Shown: positions 1-7,541 of the stretch, one piece after another
How the letters are laid out: each line of letters starts with the position of its first letter
Numbering within the stretch: position 1 is the stretch's first letter
From: Burkholderiales bacterium
GTDB taxonomy: Bacteria; Pseudomonadota; Gammaproteobacteria; Burkholderiales; Burkholderiaceae_C
Direction: 5' to 3'
Length of the DNA: 64,000 nt
NCBI GenBank assembly: GCA_028868995.1
Contig: JAGWTH010000013.1
Span: forward strand, 1-64,000
Made by a program: the position numbers and the translations under genes
The notes under the pieces: model-generated
The model's input: only the letters and a program-made list of their open reading frames with translations
Databases searched by the model: none
Told to the model about the DNA's origin: nothing

Positions 1-342
1 AAGGGCGAGGGCCGCAAGGTGGGCCTGGAGGAGCTGGTGTTCGCCGACGGCCGCGAGAAGGTGTACCTGGGCCGCGAATCCGCGGCGCTCATGCTGGTGG
101 CGCAGATCCGCGACGAGGCCCACCGCTTCGCCATCACCGGCATGCGGGCCCGCCGCGCCCGGGTGCGCGTGGGCGGCAGCCAGCTGGAGGAGATCCCGGG
201 CGTGGGCGCCAAGAAGCGGGCGCGCCTGCTGCAGCGCTTCGGCGGCGTGCGCGGCGTGGCCGCCGCCAGCGTCGAGGACATCGCCGGCGTGGAGGGCATC
301 TCGCGCGAGCTGGCCGAGGAAATCTACCGCGCGCTGCACTGA
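1..342 (+). CDS. uvrC: UvrABC system protein C, C-terminal end (partial)
   Basis: The reading frame is open from base 1 and stops at 342, so only the last 113 residues are present. The segment contains the end of the UvrC RNase H-like endonuclease domain ([21 protein letters not shown], read here in two parts) followed by a tandem helix-hairpin-helix domain ([20 protein letters not shown], then [16 protein letters not shown]). In the family this HhH module binds DNA during the 5' incision of nucleotide excision repair. The next gene, pgsA, follows after 63 bases, an arrangement common in proteobacteria. Nothing looks damaged; the gene is simply cut by the window edge. Confidence 0.95.
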   Translation, partial: KGEGRKVGLEELVFADGREKVYLGRESAALMLVAQIRDEAHRFAITGMRARRARVRVGGSQLEEIPGVGAKKRARLLQRFGGVRGVAAASVEDIAGVEGISRELAEEIYRALH

Positions 343-391
343 TCGCCCGCCGCGGCTGCCGATGCACCCGAAAGTCCGTATCGCCCTCATG

Positions 392-397
392 CACAAT
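392..397 (+). promoter_or_regulatory. -10-like hexamer CACAAT ahead of pgsA
   Basis: CACAAT ends 8 bases before the pgsA ATG and no Shine-Dalgarno sequence lies between them. A start of transcription here would give a nearly leaderless mRNA. It is one of several such arrangements in the window. No convincing -35 is visible. Confidence 0.3.
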
Positions 398-405
398 CGG
401 GTCCC

Positions 406-975
406 ATGTTCTTCACGGTCCCGACGCTCCTGACCTGGACGCGCATCGTCGCGATCCCGCTGCTGGTGGGGGTCTTCTACCTCGGGCTGGCGCCCGGGCT
501 GCAGAACCTGGTGGCCACCGTGATGTTCGTGGTTTTCGCCGCGACCGACTGGCTGGACGGCTTCCTCGCGCGCAAGCTGGACCAGGCCTCCTCCTTCGGC
601 GCCTTCCTCGACCCGGTGGCGGACAAGTTCCTGGTCTGCGCCTCGCTGCTGGTGCTGGTGCACCTGGGCCGCGCCGACGTGTTCGTGGCGCTGATCATCA
701 TCGGCCGGGAGATCGCGATCTCGGCGCTGCGGGAATGGATGGCCCAGATCGGCGCCTCCCGGAGCGTGGCCGTGCACATGCTGGGCAAGATCAAGACCAC
801 CGTGCAGATGGTGGCCATCCCCTTCCTGCTGTTCGACGGCAGGCTGTTTGGGGCCATCGACACCCACCTCTGGGGCACCTGGCTGATCTGGATCGCGGCC
901 ATCCTGACCGTGTGGTCGATGGTCTACTACCTGCGCAAGGCGCTGCCGGAAATCCGCAGCCGCGTGAAGAGGTGA
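406..975 (+). CDS. pgsA: CDP-diacylglycerol--glycerol-3-phosphate 3-phosphatidyltransferase
   Basis: This 189-residue integral membrane protein makes phosphatidylglycerophosphate from CDP-diacylglycerol and glycerol-3-phosphate, the committed step to phosphatidylglycerol and cardiolipin. The CDP-alcohol phosphotransferase signature is complete: within DWLDGFLARKLDQASSFGAF and the following LDPVAD the spacing D-x2-D-G-x2-A-R-x8-G-x3-D-x3-D is kept (roughly residues 48-73). Several hydrophobic helices follow, and the length matches the family. The ATG at 406 is the only sensible start because the N-terminus (FTVPTLLTWTRI) is the conserved family beginning. It lies just downstream of uvrC, and its own -10-like hexamer suggests it can be transcribed separately. 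Confidence 0.96.
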   Translation: MFFTVPTLLTWTRIVAIPLLVGVFYLGLAPGLQNLVATVMFVVFAATDWLDGFLARKLDQASSFGAFLDPVADKFLVCASLLVLVHLGRADVFVALIIIGREIAISALREWMAQIGASRSVAVHMLGKIKTTVQMVAIPFLLFDGRLFGAIDTHLWGTWLIWIAAILTVWSMVYYLRKALPEIRSRVKR

Positions 976-979
976 CGAG

Positions 980-1888
980 ATGACCGCAGCGGTGGCCGGA
1001 CGGCAGGACTCGCTGGTGCGTGCCATGCCCGCCGTTTTCGTGGGCATCTGGAGCACCGGCTTCATCGTGGCCCGCTACGGCATGCCGCATGCGCCGCCGA
1101 TGAAGTTCCTGGCCCTGCGCTACCTGCTGTCGGTCGGCGCCTTCCTGGCCTGGGCGCTCGTGTCGCGGGCGGCCTGGCCGCGCGACCGCCGCCAGCTGGG
1201 CCACCTGGCGGTCACCGGCATCCTGATGCACGCGGGCTACCTGGGCGGGGTCTGGGCGGCGGTGAAGGCGGGCATGGGCGCGGGGCTGGCCGCGCTGCTG
1301 GTGGGCCTGCAGCCGGTGCTGACGGCCCTCTGGATCTCCCTGCGCGGCGGCCGGGTGGCGGCGCGCCAGTGGGCGGGCCTGGGCCTGGGGCTGGCCGGCC
1401 TGGTCCTGGTGGTCTGGCAGAAGCTGGGCCTGGGCGAGGTGAACGCCGTCAACCTGAGCTTCGACCTCATCGCGCTCGTGTCCATCACGGCCGGGACGCT
1501 CTACCAGAAGCGCTTCGTGCAGCCCTGCGACGTGCGCACGGCCAACCTGGTGCAGCTGGCCGCGGCCTTCGCGGTGACGCTGCCGCTGGCCGGGCTGGAG
1601 CACGAGGGCATGCGCTGGTGGCTGGCCGACGGCGCGTTCAACCGGGAGCTGGCCGGCGCGGTCGCCTGGTCGGTGCTGGGCCTCACGCTGGGCGGCAGTT
1701 CGCTGCTGTACCTGCTGATCCAGCGCGGCGCCGCGACCTCGGTCACCAGCCTGATGTACCTGGTGCCGCCGACCACCGCCCTGATGGCCTGGGTGCTGTT
1801 CGGCGAACCGATCACGGCCCTGATCGTGGCCGGCATGGCGCTCACCGCCGTGGGCGTGAGCCTGGTCGTGCGCTCGTCGAAGCGCTGA
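980..1888 (+). CDS. EamA/DMT-superfamily transporter
   Basis: This 302-residue inner-membrane protein has about ten hydrophobic segments arranged as two EamA repeats, the drug/metabolite transporter architecture. The N-terminal repeat begins with AVFVGIWSTGFIVARYG and the second ends with a VGVSLVV-type helix. Substrates of such exporters (amino acids, metabolites, drugs) cannot be read from sequence. It starts 4 bases after pgsA, preceded by a usable GAGG-type ribosome site, so it is probably co-transcribed. Its 3' end overlaps the end of the convergent LysR gene by 47 bases. Family assignment is firm; the substrate is unknown. Confidence 0.85.
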   Translation: MTAAVAGRQDSLVRAMPAVFVGIWSTGFIVARYGMPHAPPMKFLALRYLLSVGAFLAWALVSRAAWPRDRRQLGHLAVTGILMHAGYLGGVWAAVKAGMGAGLAALLVGLQPVLTALWISLRGGRVAARQWAGLGLGLAGLVLVVWQKLGLGEVNAVNLSFDLIALVSITAGTLYQKRFVQPCDVRTANLVQLAAAFAVTLPLAGLEHEGMRWWLADGAFNRELAGAVAWSVLGLTLGGSSLLYLLIQRGAATSVTSLMYLVPPTTALMAWVLFGEPITALIVAGMALTAVGVSLVVRSSKR

Positions 1889-2807
1889 GTTTCCACGGCT
1901 CCCCGCGGAAGCGCTCGGCCAGGAAGTCCACCAGGAGGCGGATGCGCCGGGGCGTGCGCGCGGTGTGCGGCGCGAGCCAGTGGATGTCGGCGTCGGTCAT
2001 CGCATAGGCAGGCAGCACCCGCACCAGCTCGCCCCTGTCCAGCGCACCGGCGATGTCCCACAGGCTGCGCAGCATGATGCCGTGGCCAGCCAGGCACCAG
2101 TCGCGCACCAGTTCCCCGGAATTGCTGGAAAGCGGCCCGCCCACGCGCACCCGCAGTTCGCCGCGGTCGCGTTCGCGTTGCAGGCGCCAGACGTCGAAGC
2201 GCTCGTTCTCGCGCACCACGAGGCAGTCGTGCGCGGCGAGTTCCTCCGGGCTGGCCGGCGTGCCGCGCCGGCGCAGGTAGTCCGGCGACGCGACCAGCAC
2301 GCGCTGGTTGCGCGCCAGGCGCCGGCCGGTCCATTCGCTCGCGCGCGGGCCGCGCACCGCCCATAGCCAGACCGCGCCGTCGAAGCCTTCCACGGCCAGG
2401 TCCGGCAGCTGCTCGGTCAGCTGCAGCTGCACTTCGAGCCCGGGATGGCGCTGCTGGAACTCCGCGAGCGCCGGGCCCAGCCACAGGCGGCCGAAGCCGA
2501 AGGTGGCGGCCAGGCGGATGCGGCCCACCGGCTCGCGGTGGCGCTCTTGCAGCTCGGCCTCCATGGCCTGGAAGCCGGCCAGCAGGCCGAGGGCGCGCTC
2601 GCACAGGGCCTCGCCCTCGGGCGTGGGCACGACGCGCCGGGTGGTGCGCTGGAACAGCTGGAGCCCCACGCGGGCCTCCAGGGCCGCCAGCCGCTTGGTG
2701 ATCACCGAGGGCACGACGTCCGCGGCCGCGGCGGCGCCGGCCAGGCTGCCATGCTCGCGGATCGCGAGCAGCAGCTCCAGGTCGGGGCGGTCGAGGTGGG
2801 GTTGCAT
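1842..2807 (-). CDS. LysR-family transcriptional regulator
   Basis: This 321-residue regulator has an N-terminal winged helix-turn-helix at about residues 8-65 (LLAIREHGSLAGAAAAADVV, then ITKRLAALEARVGLQLFQRT) and a periplasmic-binding-protein-like effector domain from about residue 95. The ATG at 2807 was chosen because MQPHLDRPDLELLLAIRE is the usual LysR N-terminus and an ACGGAAG ribosome site precedes it. It is divergent from the dehalogenase-like/tartrate dehydrogenase pair across only 75 bases, so it most likely controls that pair and itself. A perfect 21-base palindrome lies between them. The C-terminus runs 47 bases into the convergent DMT gene. The inducer is unknown; DmlR, which controls D-malate dehydrogenase, is a LysR precedent. 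Confidence 0.9.
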   Translation of the reverse strand: MQPHLDRPDLELLLAIREHGSLAGAAAAADVVPSVITKRLAALEARVGLQLFQRTTRRVVPTPEGEALCERALGLLAGFQAMEAELQERHREPVGRIRLAATFGFGRLWLGPALAEFQQRHPGLEVQLQLTEQLPDLAVEGFDGAVWLWAVRGPRASEWTGRRLARNQRVLVASPDYLRRRGTPASPEELAAHDCLVVRENERFDVWRLQRERDRGELRVRVGGPLSSNSGELVRDWCLAGHGIMLRSLWDIAGALDRGELVRVLPAYAMTDADIHWLAPHTARTPRRIRLLVDFLAERFRGEPWKLSASTSARPGSRPRR

Positions 2808-2817
2808 TGCTTCCGTT

Positions 2818-2838
2818 CCGGCAAGAATCGCTTGCCGG
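2818..2838. promoter_or_regulatory. Perfect inverted repeat, probable LysR operator
   Basis: Two perfect 8-base arms, CCGGCAAG and CTTGCCGG, flank a 5-base centre (AATCG). The element sits in the 75-base gap between the divergent LysR gene and the hydrolase gene, which is where LysR proteins bind for autorepression and target activation. Binding is inferred from position and symmetry only. Confidence 0.6.
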
Positions 2839-2869
2839 ATTATTGCTGGCGTGCCGCCGGGCCGGGTGC

Positions 2870-2875
2870 CAGAAT
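2870..2875 (+). promoter_or_regulatory. -10-like hexamer CAGAAT ahead of the hydrolase
   Basis: CAGAAT ends 7 bases before the ATG of the hydrolase gene and no Shine-Dalgarno intervenes. It follows the LysR palindrome by about 30 bases, a sensible place for an activated promoter. Confidence 0.3.
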
Positions 2876-2882
2876 CGCCGCC

Positions 2883-3767
2883 ATGCTGGAAGGCTTCGAA
2901 TCCCTGCGCCTCACGCGCGACGGCGTCGCCCTGAACGTGCGGCGAGCGGGGCAGGGCACGCCGCTGCTGCTGCTGCACGGGCATCCTCAGAGCCTGGCCA
3001 TGTGGCATCGCGTTGCGCCCGCGCTGGCGGGGCGCTTCTCCGTGGTGCTGATGGATCTGCGCGGCTATGGCGACTCCGGCCGGCCCGCCGCCGGCGAGCG
3101 CTCGGCGGCCTACAGCAAGCGGGACATGGCAAGCGACGCGCTGGCCGTCATGCGCCATCTCGGCCACGAGCGCTTCCAGGTGCTGGCCCACGACCGTGGC
3201 GCGCGGGTGGCCCACCGGCTGGCGTTGGACCACCCCGATGCGGTGGGGCGCCTGCTGCTGCTGGACGTCGCGCCCACGCTCGCCATGTACCGCGCGACCG
3301 GCGAGGCCTTCGCGCGCGCCTACTGGCACTGGTTCTTCCTGATCCAGCCGCCTCCGCTGCCCGAGGCGCTGATCGCCTCGGATCCAGCCCGCTACGTGCG
3401 CTCCGTGATGGGCGCGCGCCATGCGGGACTGGCGGCGTTCGCGCCGCAGGCGCTGGCGGAATACGAGCGCTGCGCGGCCATCCCCGGCACGGCCGGGGCC
3501 ATCTGCGCCGACTACCGCGCCGGCGCCGGCATCGACCTGGAGCACGACCAGGCCGACCTCGACGCCGGCCGCAGGCTCGCCCAGCCTCTGCGCGTCCTGT
3601 GGGGCGAACACGGCGCGGTGGGTCGCTGCTTCGATGTGCCCGCGCTGTGGCGTCCGTACGCCGCCGATTTCTCCGGCCGCAGCCTGCCCTGCGGCCACTA
3701 CATCGCGGAAGAGGCCCCGGCCCTTCTGCTCGACGAATCCTTCACCTTCTTCAGGAGCACCCCGTGA
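2883..3767 (+). CDS. Haloacetate (fluoroacetate-type) dehalogenase, alpha/beta hydrolase
   Basis: This 294-residue alpha/beta-hydrolase has an Asp nucleophile (Asp104 in LAHDRGARVAH) instead of Ser, as in haloacetate dehalogenases. Compared with the fluoroacetate dehalogenase of Rhodopseudomonas palustris (catalytic Asp110/Asp134/His280, carboxylate-binding Arg111/Arg114, halide pocket His155/Trp156/Tyr219, as I recall them), the equivalents appear intact. They are Asp104, Arg105, Arg108, Asp128, His149-Trp150 (YWHWFFL), Tyr211 (DYRAGAG) and His272 (CGHYIAEE). The oxyanion motif LLLHGHPQ is near residue 33. The gene overlaps the next start by 4 bases, so the two are translationally coupled, and a divergent LysR gene probably regulates both. 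Activity on fluoroacetate rather than chloroacetate or another ester is an inference. Confidence 0.8.
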   Translation: MLEGFESLRLTRDGVALNVRRAGQGTPLLLLHGHPQSLAMWHRVAPALAGRFSVVLMDLRGYGDSGRPAAGERSAAYSKRDMASDALAVMRHLGHERFQVLAHDRGARVAHRLALDHPDAVGRLLLLDVAPTLAMYRATGEAFARAYWHWFFLIQPPPLPEALIASDPARYVRSVMGARHAGLAAFAPQALAEYERCAAIPGTAGAICADYRAGAGIDLEHDQADLDAGRRLAQPLRVLWGEHGAVGRCFDVPALWRPYAADFSGRSLPCGHYIAEEAPALLLDESFTFFRSTP

Positions 3768-4849
3768 GCAAGAAACGCATCGCAGTCATCCCCGGCGACG
3801 GCATCGGCAAGGAGGTCATGCCCGAGGGCGTGCGCGTGGTGGACGCCGCCGCCCGCAAGTTCGGGATCGCCCTGCAGTTCGACCACTTCGACTTCTCCAG
3901 CTGGGAGTACTGCGAGAAGCACGGGCAGTACATGCCCGACGACTGGAAGGACCAGGTCGGCGGCCACGACGCGCTGTTCTTCGGCGCCGTCGGCTGGCCC
4001 GAGAAGATCGCCGACCACACCTCGCTGTGGCAGTCGCTGCTGCTGTTCCGCCGCGAGTTCGACCAGTACGTCAACCTGCGGCCGGCGCGCCTGATGCCCG
4101 GCATCGTCGCCCCGGTGGTGCGCAAGGACGGCAGCCGGCGCGAGCCGGGCGAGATCGACATGTACATCGTGCGCGAGAACACCGAGGGCGAGTATTCCGC
4201 CGTCGGCGGCCGCATGTACCCGGGCACCGAGCGCGAGATCGTCATGCAGGAGACGATCATGTCGCGCCACGGCGTCGACCGCGTGCTGAAGTTCGCCTTC
4301 GAGCTGGCGCAGTCGCGGCCGAGGAAGCACCTGACCAGCGCCACCAAGTCCAACGGCATCGCGATCACCATGCCCTACTGGGACGAGCGCGTCGCCGAGA
4401 TGGCGAAGCAATACCCCGGCGTGAAGACCGACAAGTTCCACATCGACATCCTCACGGCGCACTTCGTGCAGCGGCCGGACTTCTTCGACGTGGTGGTGGC
4501 GAGCAACCTGTTCGGCGACATCCTGAGCGACCTGGGGCCGGCCTGCACGGGCACCATCGGCATCGCGCCCAGCGCCAACCTCAACCCGGACCGCAGGTTC
4601 CCCTCGCTGTTCGAGCCGGTGCACGGCTCCGCGCCGGACATCTACGGCCGCAACATCGCCAACCCGATCGGCCAGATCTGGTGCGGCGCGATGATGCTGG
4701 AGTTCCTGGGCCACAAGGACGCTCACGACGCCATCGTGCGGGCGATCGAGGCCGTCCTGGACCCGAAGTCGGGCGCGCCGCGCACCCCGGACATCGGCGG
4801 CAAGGCGAGCACCACCGACCTGGGCCGGGCGATCGCCGAGGCGCTCTGA
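3764..4849 (+). CDS. Tartrate/D-malate dehydrogenase (isopropylmalate dehydrogenase family)
   Basis: This 361-residue beta-decarboxylating dehydrogenase is of the TtuC/DmlA type, which oxidises tartrate or D-malate with NAD and needs Mg/Mn and K. It begins GTG AGC at 3764, overlapping the previous stop, with AGGAG at 3753-3757 as ribosome site. Family signatures present are IAVIPGDGIGKEVMPEGVRV, the substrate region YIVRENTEGEYSAVGGR, the metal-binding NLFGDILSDL, and the nucleotide loop LFEPVHGSAPDIYG. The length equals that of E. coli DmlA. True LeuB is disfavoured by the missing leucine operon and the divergent LysR gene. The exact substrate cannot be settled, because TtuC and DmlA enzymes overlap in activity. 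Confidence 0.85.
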   Translation: MSKKRIAVIPGDGIGKEVMPEGVRVVDAAARKFGIALQFDHFDFSSWEYCEKHGQYMPDDWKDQVGGHDALFFGAVGWPEKIADHTSLWQSLLLFRREFDQYVNLRPARLMPGIVAPVVRKDGSRREPGEIDMYIVRENTEGEYSAVGGRMYPGTEREIVMQETIMSRHGVDRVLKFAFELAQSRPRKHLTSATKSNGIAITMPYWDERVAEMAKQYPGVKTDKFHIDILTAHFVQRPDFFDVVVASNLFGDILSDLGPACTGTIGIAPSANLNPDRRFPSLFEPVHGSAPDIYGRNIANPIGQIWCGAMMLEFLGHKDAHDAIVRAIEAVLDPKSGAPRTPDIGGKASTTDLGRAIAEAL

Positions 4850-4968
4850 CGCGGCGCGGCAGTGCAGCATGGGGGCCTGCCCGCATGCCGCGCGAGGGCC
4901 GGCCACGCGAACCGCGGCCGGCTTTCGCGCAGTATGCCCGGCCGCCTGTTGTATTGCCGCATGCCGTA

Positions 4969-4998
4969 TTGACACCCCTCGCGGCGCTGTTCTCTAAT
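4969..4998 (+). promoter_or_regulatory. Sigma-70 promoter of the HU gene
   Basis: A perfect -35 (TTGACA, 4969-4974) is followed after 18 bases by a good -10 (TCTAAT, 4993-4998). It is the best sigma-70 promoter in the window. It lies about 128 bases before the HU start, leaving a roughly 120-base leader. The rest of the 277-base gap after the dehydrogenase shows no other clear element. Confidence 0.75.
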
Positions 4999-5125
4999 CG
5001 ACGCCAGTGGCCGCCAGGCCGCCCGCACGGTCTCCCCTTCCCGCCACGCCCGCCACGCGCGCCCCGGGAACGGGAGACAAATTTTTGGACCAAGCGTCGA
5101 GACAACACCTGCAAGAGGGGCCCCT

Positions 5126-5398
5126 GTGAACAAGACTGAACTGATCGAGCACATCGCCAAGCACGCCGACATCTCCAAGGCCGCGGCCACGCGCGCGCTG
5201 GAGTCGATGATCGGCGCGGTGAAGACCACCCTGAAGAAAGGTGGCTCGGTGTCGCTCGTGGGTTTCGGCACCTTCGCGGTCGGCAAGCGCGCCGCCCGCA
5301 GCGGCCGCAATCCCCGCACCGGCGCCCAGATTAAAATCAAGGCCGCCAAGGTACCCAAGTTCCGTCCCGGCAAGGCGCTCAAGGATGCGCTGAACTGA
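5126..5398 (+). CDS. hupB: DNA-binding protein HU
   Basis: This 90-residue protein has the full HU/IHF fold: two N-terminal helices ([20 protein letters not shown]), then the beta-arm signature [20 protein letters not shown], which ends with the DNA-intercalating Arg-Asn-Pro tip. HU dimers bend and compact DNA and act in the nucleoid. Translation starts at a GTG preceded by AAGAGGGG. It is a single-gene unit with a strong sigma-70 promoter upstream, and tRNA-Val follows 16 bases after its stop, so it may be co-transcribed with the tRNA up to the terminator at about 5.5 kb. Some betaproteobacteria carry HU variants with long lysine tails; this one has no extension. Confidence 0.95.
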   Translation: MNKTELIEHIAKHADISKAAATRALESMIGAVKTTLKKGGSVSLVGFGTFAVGKRAARSGRNPRTGAQIKIKAAKVPKFRPGKALKDALN

Positions 5399-5414
5399 AA
5401 CGGAACCCGCGGTG

Positions 5415-5490
5415 GGGTGCTTAGCTCAGCCGGTAGAGCGGCGCCCTTACAAGGCGTAGGTCGGCGGTTCGATCCCGTCAGCACCCACCA
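5415..5490 (+). tRNA. tRNA-Val(UAC)
   Basis: This is a complete 76-base cloverleaf. The acceptor arm is GGGTGCT pairing with AGCACCC, discriminator A, and CCA is encoded. The D arm is TTAGCTCAGCCGGTAGAGC, the anticodon loop CTTACAA with anticodon TAC reading GUA/GUG Val codons, and the T arm holds GGTTCGATCCC. It sits between HU and a strong terminator. Confidence 0.97.
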
Positions 5491-5496
5491 ACCATG

Positions 5497-5528
5497 AAAG
5501 GCGAACCGCGGTTCGCCTTTTGTTTTTT
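5497..5528 (+). terminator. Rho-independent terminator after tRNA-Val
   Basis: A perfect 10-base stem (AAAGGCGAAC / GTTCGCCTTT) with a CGCG loop is followed by TG and six T residues. It terminates the HU-tRNA-Val transcript just before the PpiD-like gene. Confidence 0.9.
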
Positions 5529-5549
5529 CCGACCCCGAGTCACGCAACC

Positions 5550-7472
5550 ATGTTCGATTTTGTCCGCAAGCACACGAAGGTCATGCAGTTCCTGCTGTTC
5601 CTGCTGATCGTGCCGTCCTTCGTGCTGTTCGGCCTGCAAGGCTACAACCGCATGCACGAGCGCGGGGCCACGGTGGCCAAGGTGGACGGCCAGGAAATCA
5701 CCCAGCAGGACTGGGACAACGCCCACCGAGCGCAGGCGGACCAGATGCGCGCGCAGATGCCCAACCTCGACCCGAAGCTGTTCGACAGCCCCGAGGCGCG
5801 CTACGGCACCCTGGACCGCCTGGTGCGCGAGCGGGTCATGGAGGCGGCCGTCCGGCATGCCGACCTGCTGGTGTCCGACCAGCGCGTGGCCCGCGAACTC
5901 GAGTCCAGCCCGCTGATCGCCGCCCTGCGCGGCCCCGACGGCCGGCTGGACATGGAGCGCTACCGCCAGCTCCTGGCCGCCCGCGGCATGTCCCCCGAGA
6001 TGTACGAGAACTCGGTGCGCAACGACATCGCGCTGCGCCAGGTGCTGGGCGGCGTGGCCGGATCGGCCTTCACCCCGGCGGCCGAGGCGAACGTGTCCCT
6101 GGCCAGCTATTTCGAGCGGCGCGAGGTGCGGGTGGCGCGCTTCGATCCGGCCGACTACAAGGCGAAGGTGGAGCCGACCGACGCCGAGCTGCAGGCCTTC
6201 TACCAGGACAACGTGAAGCTGTTCCAGGCGCCCGAGCAGGCCGACATCCAGTACGCGGTGCTGGACCTGGATTCGATCGAAAAGGGCATCGTCGTCAACG
6301 AGGCCGACCTCAAGACCTACTACGACCAGAACGCGTCCCGGCTCGCGGCCAAGCCCGAGGAGCGCCGCGCCAGCCACATCCTGATCGCCGTGCCGAAGAA
6401 CGCCACCCCCGAGCAGAAGGCCAAGGCCAAGGCGCGGGCGGAGGAGCTGCTGGCGCAGGTGCGCAAGAACCCGGCGAGCTTCGCCGAACTGGCGAAGAAG
6501 TACTCACAGGACCCGGGCTCGGCGCCGCACGGCGGCGACCTCGATTACTTCACCCGCGGCGCCATGACCAAGCCGTTCGCCGACGCCGTGTTCGCCATGA
6601 AGAAGACGGGCGAGATCAGCGACGTCGTCGAGTCCGAGTTCGGCTACCACATCATCGAGCTCACCGGCATCAAGGTCGACAAGCCCAAGACCTTCGAGGA
6701 GATGAAGCCGCAGCTGGAGGCCCAGATGCGCAAGGACCAGGCGATGAAGAAGTTCGCCGACGCCGCCGAATCCTTCACCAACACGGTGTACGAGCAGTCC
6801 GACTCGCTGCAGCCCGCGGCGGACAAGCTGAAGCTGGAGATCCGCACCGCCCAGGGCGTCACCCGCACGCCGCAGCCCGGCGCGGCCGGCCCGCTGGCCA
6901 GCGCGAAGTTCCTGTCGGCGCTGTTCTCCCCCGACACCCTGGAGCACAAGCGCAACACCGAGGCCGTCGAGTTCGGCCCCAACCAGCTGGCGTCCGGCCG
7001 GATCGTGAAGTACAGCCCCGCGCACACCCGTCCCTACGAGGAGGTGAAGGCGCAGGTGCGCGAGCAGGTGATCGCCCGCAAGGCCGCGGAGCTGGCGCGC
7101 AAGGACGGCGAGGCGAAGCTCGCGGCCTGGAAGGCCGCCCCGGCGAGCGCGCAGCTGTCCGCGCCCCTGACCGTGTCGCGGCAGGACAAGGCCAAGCAGC
7201 CGGGCCAGGTGGTCGACGCCGCCCTGCGCGCGGACCCGGCCAGGCTGCCGGCCCTGGTCGGCGTGGACCTGGGCGCCGACGGCTATGCGGTGGTCGAGGT
7301 CGACAAGGTGCTGCCGCGCGAGACGCCCTCGCCGGCGCAGGCGCAGCAGGAGCTGGAGCAGTACAACCGCGCCTGGGGCATGGCCGAGACGCTCGCCTAC
7401 TACGACGTGCTGAAGGACCGGTACAAGGTCCAGATCGACGTGCCCAAGCCCAAGGAAGGTTCGGCGAAGTAG
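5550..7472 (+). CDS. ppiD: SurA N-terminal/parvulin peptidyl-prolyl isomerase, PpiD-like periplasmic chaperone
   Basis: This 640-residue protein is anchored by one N-terminal helix (residues about 12-32, FLLFLLIVPSFVLFGL). A SurA-N-like region follows, then a parvulin PPIase domain at about 270-375 (RRASHILIAV through FGYHIIELTGI), then a C-terminal segment, which is the PpiD layout. PpiD sits at the SecYEG exit and holds newly translocated outer-membrane and periplasmic proteins. The start MFDFVRKHTKVMQFLLF at 5550 is the conserved one; an upstream in-frame ATG would lie in the terminator T-tract. The gene stands alone downstream of HU, the same order (hupB-ppiD) as in E. coli, here with a tRNA between. 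Confidence 0.9.
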   Translation: MFDFVRKHTKVMQFLLFLLIVPSFVLFGLQGYNRMHERGATVAKVDGQEITQQDWDNAHRAQADQMRAQMPNLDPKLFDSPEARYGTLDRLVRERVMEAAVRHADLLVSDQRVARELESSPLIAALRGPDGRLDMERYRQLLAARGMSPEMYENSVRNDIALRQVLGGVAGSAFTPAAEANVSLASYFERREVRVARFDPADYKAKVEPTDAELQAFYQDNVKLFQAPEQADIQYAVLDLDSIEKGIVVNEADLKTYYDQNASRLAAKPEERRASHILIAVPKNATPEQKAKAKARAEELLAQVRKNPASFAELAKKYSQDPGSAPHGGDLDYFTRGAMTKPFADAVFAMKKTGEISDVVESEFGYHIIELTGIKVDKPKTFEEMKPQLEAQMRKDQAMKKFADAAESFTNTVYEQSDSLQPAADKLKLEIRTAQGVTRTPQPGAAGPLASAKFLSALFSPDTLEHKRNTEAVEFGPNQLASGRIVKYSPAHTRPYEEVKAQVREQVIARKAAELARKDGEAKLAAWKAAPASAQLSAPLTVSRQDKAKQPGQVVDAALRADPARLPALVGVDLGADGYAVVEVDKVLPRETPSPAQAQQELEQYNRAWGMAETLAYYDVLKDRYKVQIDVPKPKEGSAK

Positions 7473-7487
7473 TCCGCAAGGAAAAGG

Positions 7488-7516
7488 CGGGCGGCATCCC
7501 GAGGGATGTCCGCCCG
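7488..7516. terminator. Hairpin between convergent genes
   Basis: A long imperfect stem (CGGGCGG-CATCCC against GGGATG-T-CCGCCCG, with a GA loop and one bulged T) lies between the PpiD-like gene and the convergent transporter gene. There is no T-tract on either side, so it may end both transcripts inefficiently or only stabilise their 3' ends. Confidence 0.45.
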
Positions 7517-7541
7517 CCCGGTCAGGCGAACGCAGCGCCGG

